In this document: piece after piece, positions 29,419 to 38,693 of the stretch
How the letters are laid out: every line of letters starts with the position of its first letter
How positions within the stretch are numbered: position 1 is the stretch's first letter
Assembly: GCA_963822905.1 (NCBI GenBank)
Contig: CAWGJF010000001.1
Coordinates: forward strand, 1,054,001-1,118,000
Direction of reading: 5' to 3'
DNA from: CAWGJF01 sp963822905
Lineage (GTDB): Bacteria; Bacteroidota; Ignavibacteria; Ignavibacteriales; Ignavibacteriaceae
DNA length: 64,000 bases
Program-made: the position numbers and the translations under genes
Notes under the pieces: generated by a model
What the model was told of the DNA's origin: nothing
The model's input: only the letters and a program-made list of their open reading frames with translations
Database searches by the model: none

Positions 29419-29497
29419 ATTATAAATTATTATTAAGTAACGGGCAAAGTTTAAATGAAATACAGATAAAATTTATAACAATCTTTGTGGAGAAGAG

Positions 29498-32392
29498 ATG
29501 AAAAAACTGGTTACCATTCTAAATATCCTTTTGACGATATTTCTTTTTACTTCTCCGCTTTTTGCTCAAACTGGAGTGGGCAAAATAAGTGGAAAAGTAA
29601 TTGATGCAGATACAAAAGAGCCATTAATTGGCGCAAATATTATCATCATTAACACAAATCTTGGGGCTGCAACTGATGTTGATGGAAATTACTTCATCCT
29701 CAATATTACTCCTGGAACTTATCAATTAAAAATAAGTTATGTAGGTTACGCTTCAAAAACAATTCGGGATGTCAGGCTAGTTGCTAACATCACATACGAA
29801 TTGAATGTTGAGCTATCCACCGATTTTACTCTACCTGACATTGTTGTTGAGAGTAAAAAATTATTTGAAGAAAAAGCTACAAACACTGTTAAGGTATTTG
29901 ATGCTGATCAAATATCTAGATTGCCTGTTCGTGGTGTAACTAACATTGCTTCTTTACAAGCTGGAGTTGTCTCTCAGGAAGGCAGTGGTGGAGTTTCGGG
30001 AAACGCAACTCTTAATGTTCGTGGAGGTAGAGGGTCGGAGGTACTCTATATAGTAGATGGAGTTCCACAAACTAATTTATATAACAGGGGAAATGTTTCC
30101 CAAGTTAGTGATAATGCTGTTGATCAGATTTCATTCCAGGTTGGCGGTTACGAAGCTAAATATGGTCAGGCTCAATCTGGTATAATCAGCATTACTACTA
30201 AATCAGGAAATCCTTTTTACAGGGTTTTTGCTGAGGCTGTAACTTCAACCTTTCTTGATGATTATGGGTATAATTTGTATTCCGGAAATATTAGTGGCCC
30301 TATTTGGCCGGGACTCTCCGGTAATACAATTTTTTTATCAGCAGAAAGAGGCTGGTATAAAGATGGTGATCCATCTGCAATCGGATTGAATTTCCCTTCT
30401 ATTGATAAATCATTTACTAATAAACCAAACAATCCTTCAGATATCTGGAGATTTACTGGAAAAACCAAAAGTTTATTAGGTGATTTTTCTGTTTATTTAA
30501 GTACCAACATTAACTTACGTAAATATATGTCCTGGGATATGCTTAAGTCTAAACAAGACTCTAAGTTTAATGACCAGTTCAAAGAACGGAATTTTACTTA
30601 TAGTGCAAGAGTTTCTCAGACAGTCAGTTCAAATACTTTTTGGAATGTAACACTCGGTTATAAATCTTTTGACTTAAAGAGAGGTCTTCCTTTCTTTGGT
30701 GATAATCTGCTTGCTTATGGTGATAGTACCATTTGGGCTAATCAATTAGGAGTAATTCTTGCTGGCAATGGACTTAGACAGGTAGCACAACTTGATGCAA
30801 ATGGCAATCCGGTTTATAATAGCAATGGAGACCCAATTGCAATATCTACAGATCCGAATGGTATTTTCAGACCTTATGGATATGCAACCGGATTATATCA
30901 GCATAGAGTAGATGATGCATTAACTGGCGATTTTGACCTTACTTCTCAGATTGCGAACCATTTACTTGAGATTGGTGGCGGGGTGGAATATCATACCTAC
31001 AGAGGATACTTTGTATATCCATTTCAAGTAATGTCTCCTGAGTATGACGGATTAACCCTTGCGGAAAAATTTGAACAACTTCAACCAACAGCATATGGTT
31101 TTGATGTAACAGGACAGACAGAAACAAATAGTAGTAATCCTAATCAATTTTTAAGACCTAGAAATCCAATTCTAAGTTATGCTTACATACAGGATAGGTT
31201 TGAATTAGAGGATCTTGTTTTGAATTTAGGATTAAGAGTTGACTATTTTGATATTAAATCATATGTACTTAAAGATCCTTCACTACCATTTTATGGAGGC
31301 AGCGATCAGGCAAATATCGATCCGGGTGATTTTAAATTAAGAGATCCTGAAGTTCAATTGTCTCCAAGAATTGGTTTGGGTTTCCCTGTAACTGAATCAA
31401 CAGTATTCCATGCTCAATTTGGTAGATTCATTCAGATCCCTGAATTAAATAATGTTTATGCTGGTCCATATACTTATTTACAAATGTACCAGGGAAGTTT
31501 TGATCCTCAATTTGGTCAAAATGGAGCTTTAAAGCCTGAAGAAACTTTACAATATGAAATCGGCTTCAGACAGATGTTTGGAGATAATACTGCTATTAAT
31601 TTGACTGCATTTTATAAAAATATTAAAGACCTGGTGAATGTGCAGAATCACTTCTGGCAAAAAATACCTGGTGGTGAAATCCATACAGCTATTTATCCTG
31701 AGAATTCTGACTTTGGAACCACCAAAGGATTAGCTTTTTCTCTTGATGTCAGTCGAATTAATTATTTTTCACTTTCTCTTAACTATACTTTTTCAGTTGC
31801 AGAAGGAACAGGTTCTTCGACGAATTCCAGTCAGACATCTGTATTTAGAAATCAGGATCGATTAGCTCCAAAGGTAATTGCTCCTCTTAATTTCGATCAA
31901 CGTCATACTGCAACTGTAACCGTTGATTTTTATATACCGGAAGACGAAGCCGGGTTATTTGAAATGTTCGATGCTAACATACTTGTTTCTTATGGTTCGG
32001 GTACTCCATATACCCCAGTTGATAAGTTGAACTTAGTTGGAGATAATACTATAATCTCAAATACTTTGGGGTATATTAATTCAGCTTATGGACCTTCCAC
32101 ATTTAGACTTGATTTACGTGTGGAAAAATCTTTTAATATAGCTGGAGTGAAGTTATCCCCATATCTGTGGATTCAAAATTTACTGGATGCTGATAACGCA
32201 GTGACTGTTTATCGTTCAACGGGTAGTCCGAATACTACTGATTGGTTAAACACAACAGAAGCCCAAGCTACAGCTCAGCAACTAGGCGAAGGCTATGTTC
32301 AGGATTATACATCTTATGAACGTAATCCAAATAACTATGGTATACCAAGGTTGATTAGGTTGGGATTAAAAGTTGATATTTCAAATTTATAA
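29498..32392 (+). CDS. TonB-dependent receptor with carboxypeptidase-regulatory-like domain
   Basis: A 964-residue outer-membrane receptor. A signal peptide (ILLTIFLFTSPLFAQ) is followed by a carboxypeptidase-regulatory-like beta-sandwich (about 28-115: GKISGKVIDADTKEPLIGANI, DVDGNYFILNITPGTYQL), a plug domain (about 125-235, with LNVRGGRGSEVLYIVDGVP and YGQAQSGIISITTKSGN) and a 22-strand-type barrel to the C-terminus, which ends in an aromatic/hydrophobic strand (LIRLGLKVDISNL). The Ig-like N-terminal domain is typical of SusC-like and related receptors in this phylum. No SusD gene is beside it; a T9SS-exported protein and a PorV-like barrel follow instead. The imported or handled ligand is unknown. 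Confidence 0.9.
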   Translation: MKKLVTILNILLTIFLFTSPLFAQTGVGKISGKVIDADTKEPLIGANIIIINTNLGAATDVDGNYFILNITPGTYQLKISYVGYASKTIRDVRLVANITYELNVELSTDFTLPDIVVESKKLFEEKATNTVKVFDADQISRLPVRGVTNIASLQAGVVSQEGSGGVSGNATLNVRGGRGSEVLYIVDGVPQTNLYNRGNVSQVSDNAVDQISFQVGGYEAKYGQAQSGIISITTKSGNPFYRVFAEAVTSTFLDDYGYNLYSGNISGPIWPGLSGNTIFLSAERGWYKDGDPSAIGLNFPSIDKSFTNKPNNPSDIWRFTGKTKSLLGDFSVYLSTNINLRKYMSWDMLKSKQDSKFNDQFKERNFTYSARVSQTVSSNTFWNVTLGYKSFDLKRGLPFFGDNLLAYGDSTIWANQLGVILAGNGLRQVAQLDANGNPVYNSNGDPIAISTDPNGIFRPYGYATGLYQHRVDDALTGDFDLTSQIANHLLEIGGGVEYHTYRGYFVYPFQVMSPEYDGLTLAEKFEQLQPTAYGFDVTGQTETNSSNPNQFLRPRNPILSYAYIQDRFELEDLVLNLGLRVDYFDIKSYVLKDPSLPFYGGSDQANIDPGDFKLRDPEVQLSPRIGLGFPVTESTVFHAQFGRFIQIPELNNVYAGPYTYLQMYQGSFDPQFGQNGALKPEETLQYEIGFRQMFGDNTAINLTAFYKNIKDLVNVQNHFWQKIPGGEIHTAIYPENSDFGTTKGLAFSLDVSRINYFSLSLNYTFSVAEGTGSSTNSSQTSVFRNQDRLAPKVIAPLNFDQRHTATVTVDFYIPEDEAGLFEMFDANILVSYGSGTPYTPVDKLNLVGDNTIISNTLGYINSAYGPSTFRLDLRVEKSFNIAGVKLSPYLWIQNLLDADNAVTVYRSTGSPNTTDWLNTTEAQATAQQLGEGYVQDYTSYERNPNNYGIPRLIRLGLKVDISNL

Positions 32393-32440
32393 TTTCAATA
32401 ACTGAAATGAAATATTTTATATAAGTAATAGGAAATTGAA

Positions 32441-35400
32441 ATGAGAATTAAAAAGTTAATATATTATTCTAAATTTGCTCCCTTCATAATTCTACTTTTT
32501 GTCCTTTCTTATGGATTTAAGAGTGATAATAAAAGCGGTAAGCAATTAAACAAAACTACTGCAATGTTGAGCAAAACAACCTCTGGCAAAGTTGGTGACG
32601 GATACAGGATGAACGTTAATAATCTTAATATCCCTATCAATAATGCTGGTGTAATTGCTGAGGTAAGTCTTCCGGATGGAGGAACTACAAATGGTTACTA
32701 TGGTAACCATGAGTTCCTTTTTTCAGGTGGTTTTTATTTAAGTGGAAAAAGCAATGGTAATTCGTGGGCAAATGCTGTTGCTTCGGCCTCTCTTGAGAAA
32801 GATTATGTTCCCGGAACGGTTTCATCAGGGCAATCTGATCCAAGAGCTCAGATTTATGTTCTGAATTCTCAGGATACACCTTTCAGCCAATCCTGGCAGG
32901 ATTGGAAAGATGCAGTAGATCTTGGTGCAGACTTTTACGATGGAAATAATGATGGATCATATAATCCTGAAGATTTGAATGGAAACGGGAAATGGGATCC
33001 TGATGAAGATGCGCCTGATCTTTTAGGTGATGAAACTGCGTGGTGTGTTTATAATGACGGATTGCCTGCAGGACAAAGAGGCTGGTCTACTATTAGCCCA
33101 CTTGGCATTGAAATAAGACAAACAGTTTTTGCATTTGCCTCGTCCGGGGCAATTGGAAACCTATTATTTGTTCGATACCGTATTAAATACGTCGGATTAA
33201 GCGCAAATGATCCTGAAACACTTGACGATGTATATTTTGGCGTATGGGCTGATCCTGATGTAGGTGAAACGGATGGTTTTAACCATAATCTTGTTGGTAG
33301 TGATACTACACGAAATGCTGGTTATACTTATTTACAAGATCCAAGTCCACAGGATTGGGGCAATCAACCACCTTGTTATATGATTGATTTCTTTTCGGGT
33401 CCTGCCGCATATTTACCTGGGGTTACATACATTGATAATAATGGCAATGGAATATATGATGCAGGAGATGAACCTCTTGATTCTGCATATAGTATTCGAG
33501 GAAATTTATTAGGAATCGAAACAATTCCAGGGGCAAGAAATCAGCCAATTTCTTCATTTGTTCAGTACATAAATGGAGATCTTGTTCTCCGCGATCCTCA
33601 GAATGCTACTGAAGCCAGGAATTTGATGCTTGGTTTATCAGTTACGGGTGAAACCGTAGATCCTTGTACCTGGGCTTTTGGAAATGGCAACACTCTTCCT
33701 AACTGTGCCGATATTGATCCTAGATTTTGGTATTCTGGTGATCCTGTAACAGGCACAGGATGGTTAAATACTATTAAAGCTGATGTTAGACAAATGTCTA
33801 ATACCGGACCATTTACTTTGAGAAAAGGTGAAGAAAATGAAATAGTTGCTGCGTATGTTGTTGGACAAGGTGCAAATCCTTTAAATTCAATTACTGTTAC
33901 TCAACAAATCGATGATGGTGCACAGTTTATTTTTGATCACAACTTTGTTGCTCCTTCACCAGCCCCACCGGTTAATCTTCAGGTTAGTACAGGTGAGGAG
34001 TTTATTGATTTATTATGGAACACTACACCACAAGTATCCTTCACAGATTCAACAGAAGCTTATAATGATCATTTTGAAGGATATAATATTTATGCATACA
34101 AATCTAATACTACCTCAGTTACTGTAAATAATCAACCAAATCGTACACTTGTAGCCAGATTTACAGCTCAAGATTTTATATCTAATGTTTACAATCAAAA
34201 TGCAAATACAGGCGGTATAGAGTTATTATATGAAGCCCCTGATTCTAGCAACCTTCTCGATAAGAGTGTTTATGGAAATCAACAAACCGGAAGAATAAGA
34301 CTGAGAATTACACAAGATCCATTTACAGGCGCTCCACTAGTCAAAGGGAGACCATATTACTTCTCAATAACTTCTTATTCATTAAACTATTACGCATTAG
34401 TATACAAGGATGATCCGACTCAACCAGTGGGAACACAGGGTGATTACTATATTAGTTCTCAATCGTTCGTTGGATTAGTTGAAAATATACCCAAAATCAC
34501 TATTGTTACAATGTCTGAAGACTTATACAATCCACCTGTTGAAGTTCAACCTGCAGATAGAATTGCTGGGCATTCAACCGGTAATGTGGGATTTGATGTT
34601 GTAAATTTTGATGACTTAGGATCTGATCAATATGAAATCACATTTTTCAGAGATAGTGCTTCTACTATATATAGTATGTACTGGAAAATGATAAATACTT
34701 TAACCAATACCCTTCTAGTTGACTCTAGCAAAGCGTATACCTATGGAGAAACCTCTGTTGCTGAAAATATAATTGATGGGTTTATTCCTAGGGTTGAAGA
34801 TATTACTGCTGAAATTGGGACACCTGAATATACACCTTCAAATTCTATCTGGTATGATCCATTTAGTATAAATACAAATGGATCTGGAGTAACTTATGTT
34901 GGGAATGATTTGGTGACAAATAATATTAATGTTGGTATTCCAACAGGATTTCCAAGCAAAAAATCAGATAAAATAAGGGCAAAAGATATACGACGTGTTG
35001 AATTAAGATTTGGAACTCAGGGTAAAGCATATAGGTATTTAAATGGTTATAAAGGAAATGCAATAACACAAGGAAATTCCTATATATATGCTGCCGGCGT
35101 AACGGCCAGTGATACAGCAAATAGAAGTCCTGTCGGTAATTGGGATACACAAAATGATAGACCAAATGGGTTTGTTGATGTTCCTTTTACGGCTTGGTTA
35201 GTTGATCCTGCTTTTTCTGATCAGGCAACTCAACTTGCAGTAGGATTTTTAGAATCGAGCCAAAGACTTAATCAGGGGGTAATTGATGGAACACCGGATG
35301 GAGTATGGGATCCTAAAGATTCTATCAGAGCGTCTCGTGAATACATTTATATTTTTAATTCTCCATACGATCCAAATGGTCAGCAGATAGAATTCACTGG

Positions 35401-36049
35401 AGGTGATTTTAATACTCCCGGAGGAACCGTAACAGCCTGGGCAGATTTAGTAAAGGCATCTCCCATTTTTGTTCAAAATATCCCGGTTGATGCAATCGGT
35501 GTTACTGAGGAACAAAGAGGAATATATAGTTCTCCTTATTTCAATACGATGTATGTTGTAGGATTGCAAAGAAAAGATATGAATTCATTTTATTCAACCG
35601 GAGATGTTTTAGCAATTCCTGTTGATCAGTATCCATATACTGAAGAGGATGTTTATCAATTTCAAACTGCGCCAAATACAATTTCATCAAGTCAGCAAAA
35701 ACAACTCTGGGATAAGGTGACTGTCTTTCCAAATCCGCTGTATGGATTTAATCCCGCAACGAGTTATACAAACTCACCATCTGACGATCCTTTTATTACT
35801 TTTTCAAATTTGCCTTCAGATGATATAACAGTTTCTATTTATAGTTTATCTGGTCTTAAGTTAAGAACTCTTACAATTGCGGATAAACCTTCACCAACTT
35901 CGCCATTTTTACAATGGGATTTGAAGAACGAATCAGGTGTAAGGGTAGCTTCTGGATTTTATATTGCAATTGTGAATTCTCCAAAATATGGTCAGAAAAT
36001 TTTGAAATTCACTATTATAATGCCACAAAAGCAATTGCAGAAATATTAA
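32441..36049 (+). CDS. Large secreted T9SS-type protein with EF-hand-like Asp loops
   Basis: A 1202-residue extracellular protein of unknown function, 48 bases after the TonB receptor and in the same direction. It has an N-terminal hydrophobic export segment (FAPFIILLFVLSYGF). Two Asp/Asn-rich loops look like calcium-binding EF-hand/dockerin-type loops: DGNNDGSYNPEDLNGNGKWD near residue 167 and DNNGNGIYDAGDE near residue 330. An FN3-like stretch begins near PPVNLQVSTGEEFIDLLWNT. The last 100 residues form a T9SS-like tail (VFPNPLYGFNPATSY, then SIYSLSGLKLRTL and ASGFYIAIV), though it ends with an extra basic/Gln stretch beyond the usual terminus. Its function may be tied to the neighbouring receptor and barrel. 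Confidence 0.78.
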   Translation: MRIKKLIYYSKFAPFIILLFVLSYGFKSDNKSGKQLNKTTAMLSKTTSGKVGDGYRMNVNNLNIPINNAGVIAEVSLPDGGTTNGYYGNHEFLFSGGFYLSGKSNGNSWANAVASASLEKDYVPGTVSSGQSDPRAQIYVLNSQDTPFSQSWQDWKDAVDLGADFYDGNNDGSYNPEDLNGNGKWDPDEDAPDLLGDETAWCVYNDGLPAGQRGWSTISPLGIEIRQTVFAFASSGAIGNLLFVRYRIKYVGLSANDPETLDDVYFGVWADPDVGETDGFNHNLVGSDTTRNAGYTYLQDPSPQDWGNQPPCYMIDFFSGPAAYLPGVTYIDNNGNGIYDAGDEPLDSAYSIRGNLLGIETIPGARNQPISSFVQYINGDLVLRDPQNATEARNLMLGLSVTGETVDPCTWAFGNGNTLPNCADIDPRFWYSGDPVTGTGWLNTIKADVRQMSNTGPFTLRKGEENEIVAAYVVGQGANPLNSITVTQQIDDGAQFIFDHNFVAPSPAPPVNLQVSTGEEFIDLLWNTTPQVSFTDSTEAYNDHFEGYNIYAYKSNTTSVTVNNQPNRTLVARFTAQDFISNVYNQNANTGGIELLYEAPDSSNLLDKSVYGNQQTGRIRLRITQDPFTGAPLVKGRPYYFSITSYSLNYYALVYKDDPTQPVGTQGDYYISSQSFVGLVENIPKITIVTMSEDLYNPPVEVQPADRIAGHSTGNVGFDVVNFDDLGSDQYEITFFRDSASTIYSMYWKMINTLTNTLLVDSSKAYTYGETSVAENIIDGFIPRVEDITAEIGTPEYTPSNSIWYDPFSINTNGSGVTYVGNDLVTNNINVGIPTGFPSKKSDKIRAKDIRRVELRFGTQGKAYRYLNGYKGNAITQGNSYIYAAGVTASDTANRSPVGNWDTQNDRPNGFVDVPFTAWLVDPAFSDQATQLAVGFLESSQRLNQGVIDGTPDGVWDPKDSIRASREYIYIFNSPYDPNGQQIEFTGGDFNTPGGTVTAWADLVKASPIFVQNIPVDAIGVTEEQRGIYSSPYFNTMYVVGLQRKDMNSFYSTGDVLAIPVDQYPYTEEDVYQFQTAPNTISSSQQKQLWDKVTVFPNPLYGFNPATSYTNSPSDDPFITFSNLPSDDITVSIYSLSGLKLRTLTIADKPSPTSPFLQWDLKNESGVRVASGFYIAIVNSPKYGQKILKFTIIMPQKQLQKY

Positions 36050-36057
36050 AAATTTAC

Positions 36058-36081
36058 GGGGACGATCTCTGGATTGTCCCC
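36058..36081 (+). terminator. GC-rich hairpin between the 1202-residue T9SS gene and the PorV-like gene
   Basis: GGGGACGATC pairs with GATTGTCCCC with one G-T pair and a four-base loop. No T-run follows, so it may lower transcription into the barrel gene or protect the mRNA end without fully stopping it. Confidence 0.5.
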
Positions 36082-36116
36082 TGACTAATATTATTTAAAT
36101 TTTGGAGTACAGACAA

Positions 36117-37136
36117 ATGAAAAATATTTTTACAATAATACTCGTGATGCTTGTAGCAGTTTCTCTTTATGCCGGCGATGTTGGCAGAAAAGGTACTTCT
36201 GGTGCGGAAGAGTTATTAATACCGGTTGGAGCAAGAGGAATTGCAACTGGTGGTGCATTTTTAGCTAAGCTAAGCGGACTTGAATCAACATACTATAATC
36301 CTGCTGGTCTTGATTTAACTCCAGGAACTGAAGCTATGTTTAGTTATATGACTTATATTGCAGATATTAATATTTCCTATTTTGCTATTTCAACAAGTCT
36401 TGGAGATCTGGGGTCTATCGCCTTAAGTTTCAAAACTTTTGATTTTGGTGAAATTCCTGTAACAACTGTTGATTTCCCGGATGGCACTGGTCAAACTTAT
36501 TCTCCAGGATTTCTAACGTCTACTTTAACTTATTCAAAGGTATTAACTGATAGGATTTCAGTTGGTACTAATTTTAAGCTAATTAGTGAATCTATTCAAA
36601 ACGCAAGTGCAGTAGGTTTTGCTCTTGATATGGGTGTTCAATATCGTTTTAATGATTTCCTATCAATGGGAGCTTCATTAAAAAATATAGGTTCTAATAT
36701 GCAATTTTCAGGTCAGGATCTGCAGGCTTCAACGACTGTTCCTGGTTCTAATCAAGGAAGCAGCTCAGGTAATTATGAAGTTGTAACAGAACCATTTCAA
36801 ATCCCAAGTTATTTTGAAATGAGTTTAGCCTATGATCATAAATTTAATGATCAGAATACAGTTACACTGGCAACCACATATACTGCAAATAATTCATACG
36901 AGGATGTTGCTCATTTTGGTCTTGAGTATGACTTTATGAATTATTTCTTTTTAAGAGGAGGATATAATCTTACAATGCAGAATACTGATCAATCAATCTA
37001 TGGGTTTACTACAGGAGCTGGTTTACAATACCAGACTGAGAGTGGAATAGGAGTCGTTTTTGATTATGCATTCCGTGATGTAAAAGAATTTCCAAGTGCT
37101 AACCATATCTTTACTGTTAAATTGTCTTTTCAGTAA
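36117..37136 (+). CDS. PorV/PorQ-family outer membrane barrel protein
   Basis: A 339-residue outer-membrane protein of the PorV/PorQ (UPF0164) family. In T9SS, PorV carries substrates from the translocon to the attachment complex. The start is set at ATG 36117, which gives a clean signal peptide (IFTIILVMLVAVSLYAG); an in-frame TTG 15 bases upstream would spoil it. The family motif follows: GTSGAEELLIPVGARGIATGGA and ESTYYNPAGLD. Alternating beta strands fill the rest, ending HIFTVKLSFQ with a C-terminal Phe-x pattern. Its place beside a T9SS substrate and a TonB receptor suggests a dedicated partner, but it may instead be one of several PorV paralogues. Confidence 0.85.
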   Translation: MKNIFTIILVMLVAVSLYAGDVGRKGTSGAEELLIPVGARGIATGGAFLAKLSGLESTYYNPAGLDLTPGTEAMFSYMTYIADINISYFAISTSLGDLGSIALSFKTFDFGEIPVTTVDFPDGTGQTYSPGFLTSTLTYSKVLTDRISVGTNFKLISESIQNASAVGFALDMGVQYRFNDFLSMGASLKNIGSNMQFSGQDLQASTTVPGSNQGSSSGNYEVVTEPFQIPSYFEMSLAYDHKFNDQNTVTLATTYTANNSYEDVAHFGLEYDFMNYFFLRGGYNLTMQNTDQSIYGFTTGAGLQYQTESGIGVVFDYAFRDVKEFPSANHIFTVKLSFQ

Positions 37137-37153
37137 TTATTAAGATTTGTAGT

Positions 37154-37190
37154 AAAAAGCGTCTGTTGATTTTGCAATAGACGCTTTTTT
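37154..37190 (+). terminator. Rho-independent terminator after the PorV-like gene
   Basis: AAAAGCGTCTGTTG pairs with the copy ending AATAGACGCTTTT, followed by six T. It lies 18 bases after the stop at 37136. Confidence 0.88.
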
Positions 37191-37217
37191 ATTTTTGTGT
37201 ATTCAATCGGGTTTTTA

Positions 37218-38582
37218 ATGAAAAATATATTACTAATTGTATTGCTTTTTCCTGTAGTCATATTAGGTCAAAATAAAATGAATTTTGAATTTGACTATGC
37301 ACAATTTGCATTTGATTCAACTTCAAATTTAGTGGAGTTTTATTATGCATTTAACCTAAACTCACTTTCATTCATTCAAACAGATAGTGCAGATTTTGCT
37401 AAAGGGGTTTTGCATATCTCAATTTCAGATTCATCCAGTGGCCAATCATTTGTTGATAAAGATTGGTTAATTTCAAGTGTTGTACAGGATAGCTCCGATT
37501 TATCGAAAAGTGTTATTAGTTTATTGAAGTTTGTTCTTGATGAAGGTGTTTATAAATGTACTATGATAGGCAGTAATGCAACTGGTGAAAATTCAAAGAC
37601 AATAACAGAATATGTGTCAGTCAGACCATTCTTAAAATTGGAGATGGGATTAAGTGATATTCAACTTGCATCTAATATATTGCAGGAAAGTCCTCACACA
37701 TCATCACCTTTTTATAAAAACACTTTTGAAATTACTCCTGCTCCATCAGCAATTTTTGGTGAGCCACAACCGGTGCTTTTTTATTATTCAGAACTTTATA
37801 ACCTCAAAGATGATAGCTCTAATAATACTGACCTCAGAATTGATCAGTTCGTTTTTAACAGTCGAGGTGTTGTTGTAAATTCTAAAAGCAAAAGAGTTAA
37901 CAGGAAAGCAGATAGCAGAGTAGAAGTAGGAACTGTTAAAACTTATGAATTGCCAACTGATACATATACACTATTGTTAAACCTTATTGATAGCGTTTCA
38001 AATTTTGGAATCTCCTCATCAAAAAAATTTTTTGTATATAATCCCAATGTTGTTGCAGATGATAGTCTATACCAGATGCCAACATCGACCATAACAAGTA
38101 ATTTTGGTGCTATGTCACAAGAAGAGCTTGATGACCTATTTAAGAAATGTAAATATATAGCTTCAAAGAATGAAATTGATCAGTACGAATCAATAACATC
38201 CGAACAGGGGAAAAGAGAGTTCATGCAAAAATTCTGGGATTCAAAAGATCAAAATCCTAATGACAATGTTAATAAATTTTACTTAGACTACCTTAAAAGA
38301 ATAAAGGAATGTAACCAAAAATTTAGAGCTGGGAAGAAAGACGGTTGGAAAACTGACCGGGGCAGAGTATATTTAATTTATGGTGAACCCAGTGAAATTG
38401 AAAGATATCCCAATGAAACACAAGCAAGACCATATGAAATCTGGCACTATAATGATATTGAAGGAGGAGTAGATTTTGATTTTGGTGATCTTAATGGTTT
38501 TTCAGATTACCAGCTTTTAAATTCTACAAAACGCGGCGAATTAAGGGATGATAATTGGACGAGACGAATTGCTGTACAGTAA
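37218..38582 (+). CDS. GWxTD domain-containing secreted protein
   Basis: A 454-residue exported protein. The start is taken at ATG 37218, giving MKNILLIVLLFPVVILGQ as signal peptide; the in-frame GTG 21 bases upstream overlaps the region after the terminator. The N-terminal two thirds look like two beta-sandwich modules. The C-terminal part has MSQEELDDLFKKC, then DQNPNDNVNKFYLDYLKRI and GKKDGWKTDRGRVYLIYGEP, which is the GWxTD signature, and ends with YEIWHYNDIEGGVDFDF. GWxTD proteins are common in Ignavibacteria, Chlorobi and Acidobacteria, with no established role that I know of. It has its own terminators on both sides. Confidence 0.88.
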   Translation: MKNILLIVLLFPVVILGQNKMNFEFDYAQFAFDSTSNLVEFYYAFNLNSLSFIQTDSADFAKGVLHISISDSSSGQSFVDKDWLISSVVQDSSDLSKSVISLLKFVLDEGVYKCTMIGSNATGENSKTITEYVSVRPFLKLEMGLSDIQLASNILQESPHTSSPFYKNTFEITPAPSAIFGEPQPVLFYYSELYNLKDDSSNNTDLRIDQFVFNSRGVVVNSKSKRVNRKADSRVEVGTVKTYELPTDTYTLLLNLIDSVSNFGISSSKKFFVYNPNVVADDSLYQMPTSTITSNFGAMSQEELDDLFKKCKYIASKNEIDQYESITSEQGKREFMQKFWDSKDQNPNDNVNKFYLDYLKRIKECNQKFRAGKKDGWKTDRGRVYLIYGEPSEIERYPNETQARPYEIWHYNDIEGGVDFDFGDLNGFSDYQLLNSTKRGELRDDNWTRRIAVQ

Positions 38583-38612
38583 TAAATAAAGTTAAATAAG
38601 AAATAAATTTTT

Positions 38613-38632
38613 AGCCCTTCGGGGCTTTTTTA
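38613..38632 (+). terminator. Rho-independent terminator after the GWxTD gene
   Basis: AGCCC-TTCG-GGGCT, a five-base stem with a stable TTCG tetraloop, followed by a T-rich run. Confidence 0.85.
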
Positions 38633-38693
38633 TTTTGTTTCTTCTGATTTCTCAAATGTCTGCTTATTTTTATGGATAACAATTATTAGAATA

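Noticed and set aside
29498..36049. SusC/SusD-type polysaccharide utilisation pair
   Set aside because: The receptor has the SusC-like N-terminal domain, but the following 1202-residue protein lacks SusD features (no lipobox, no TPR-type helices) and carries a T9SS-like tail.
36102..36116. Upstream TTG start for the PorV-like gene
   Set aside because: It would place charged residues before an otherwise clean signal peptide; ATG 36117 is used.
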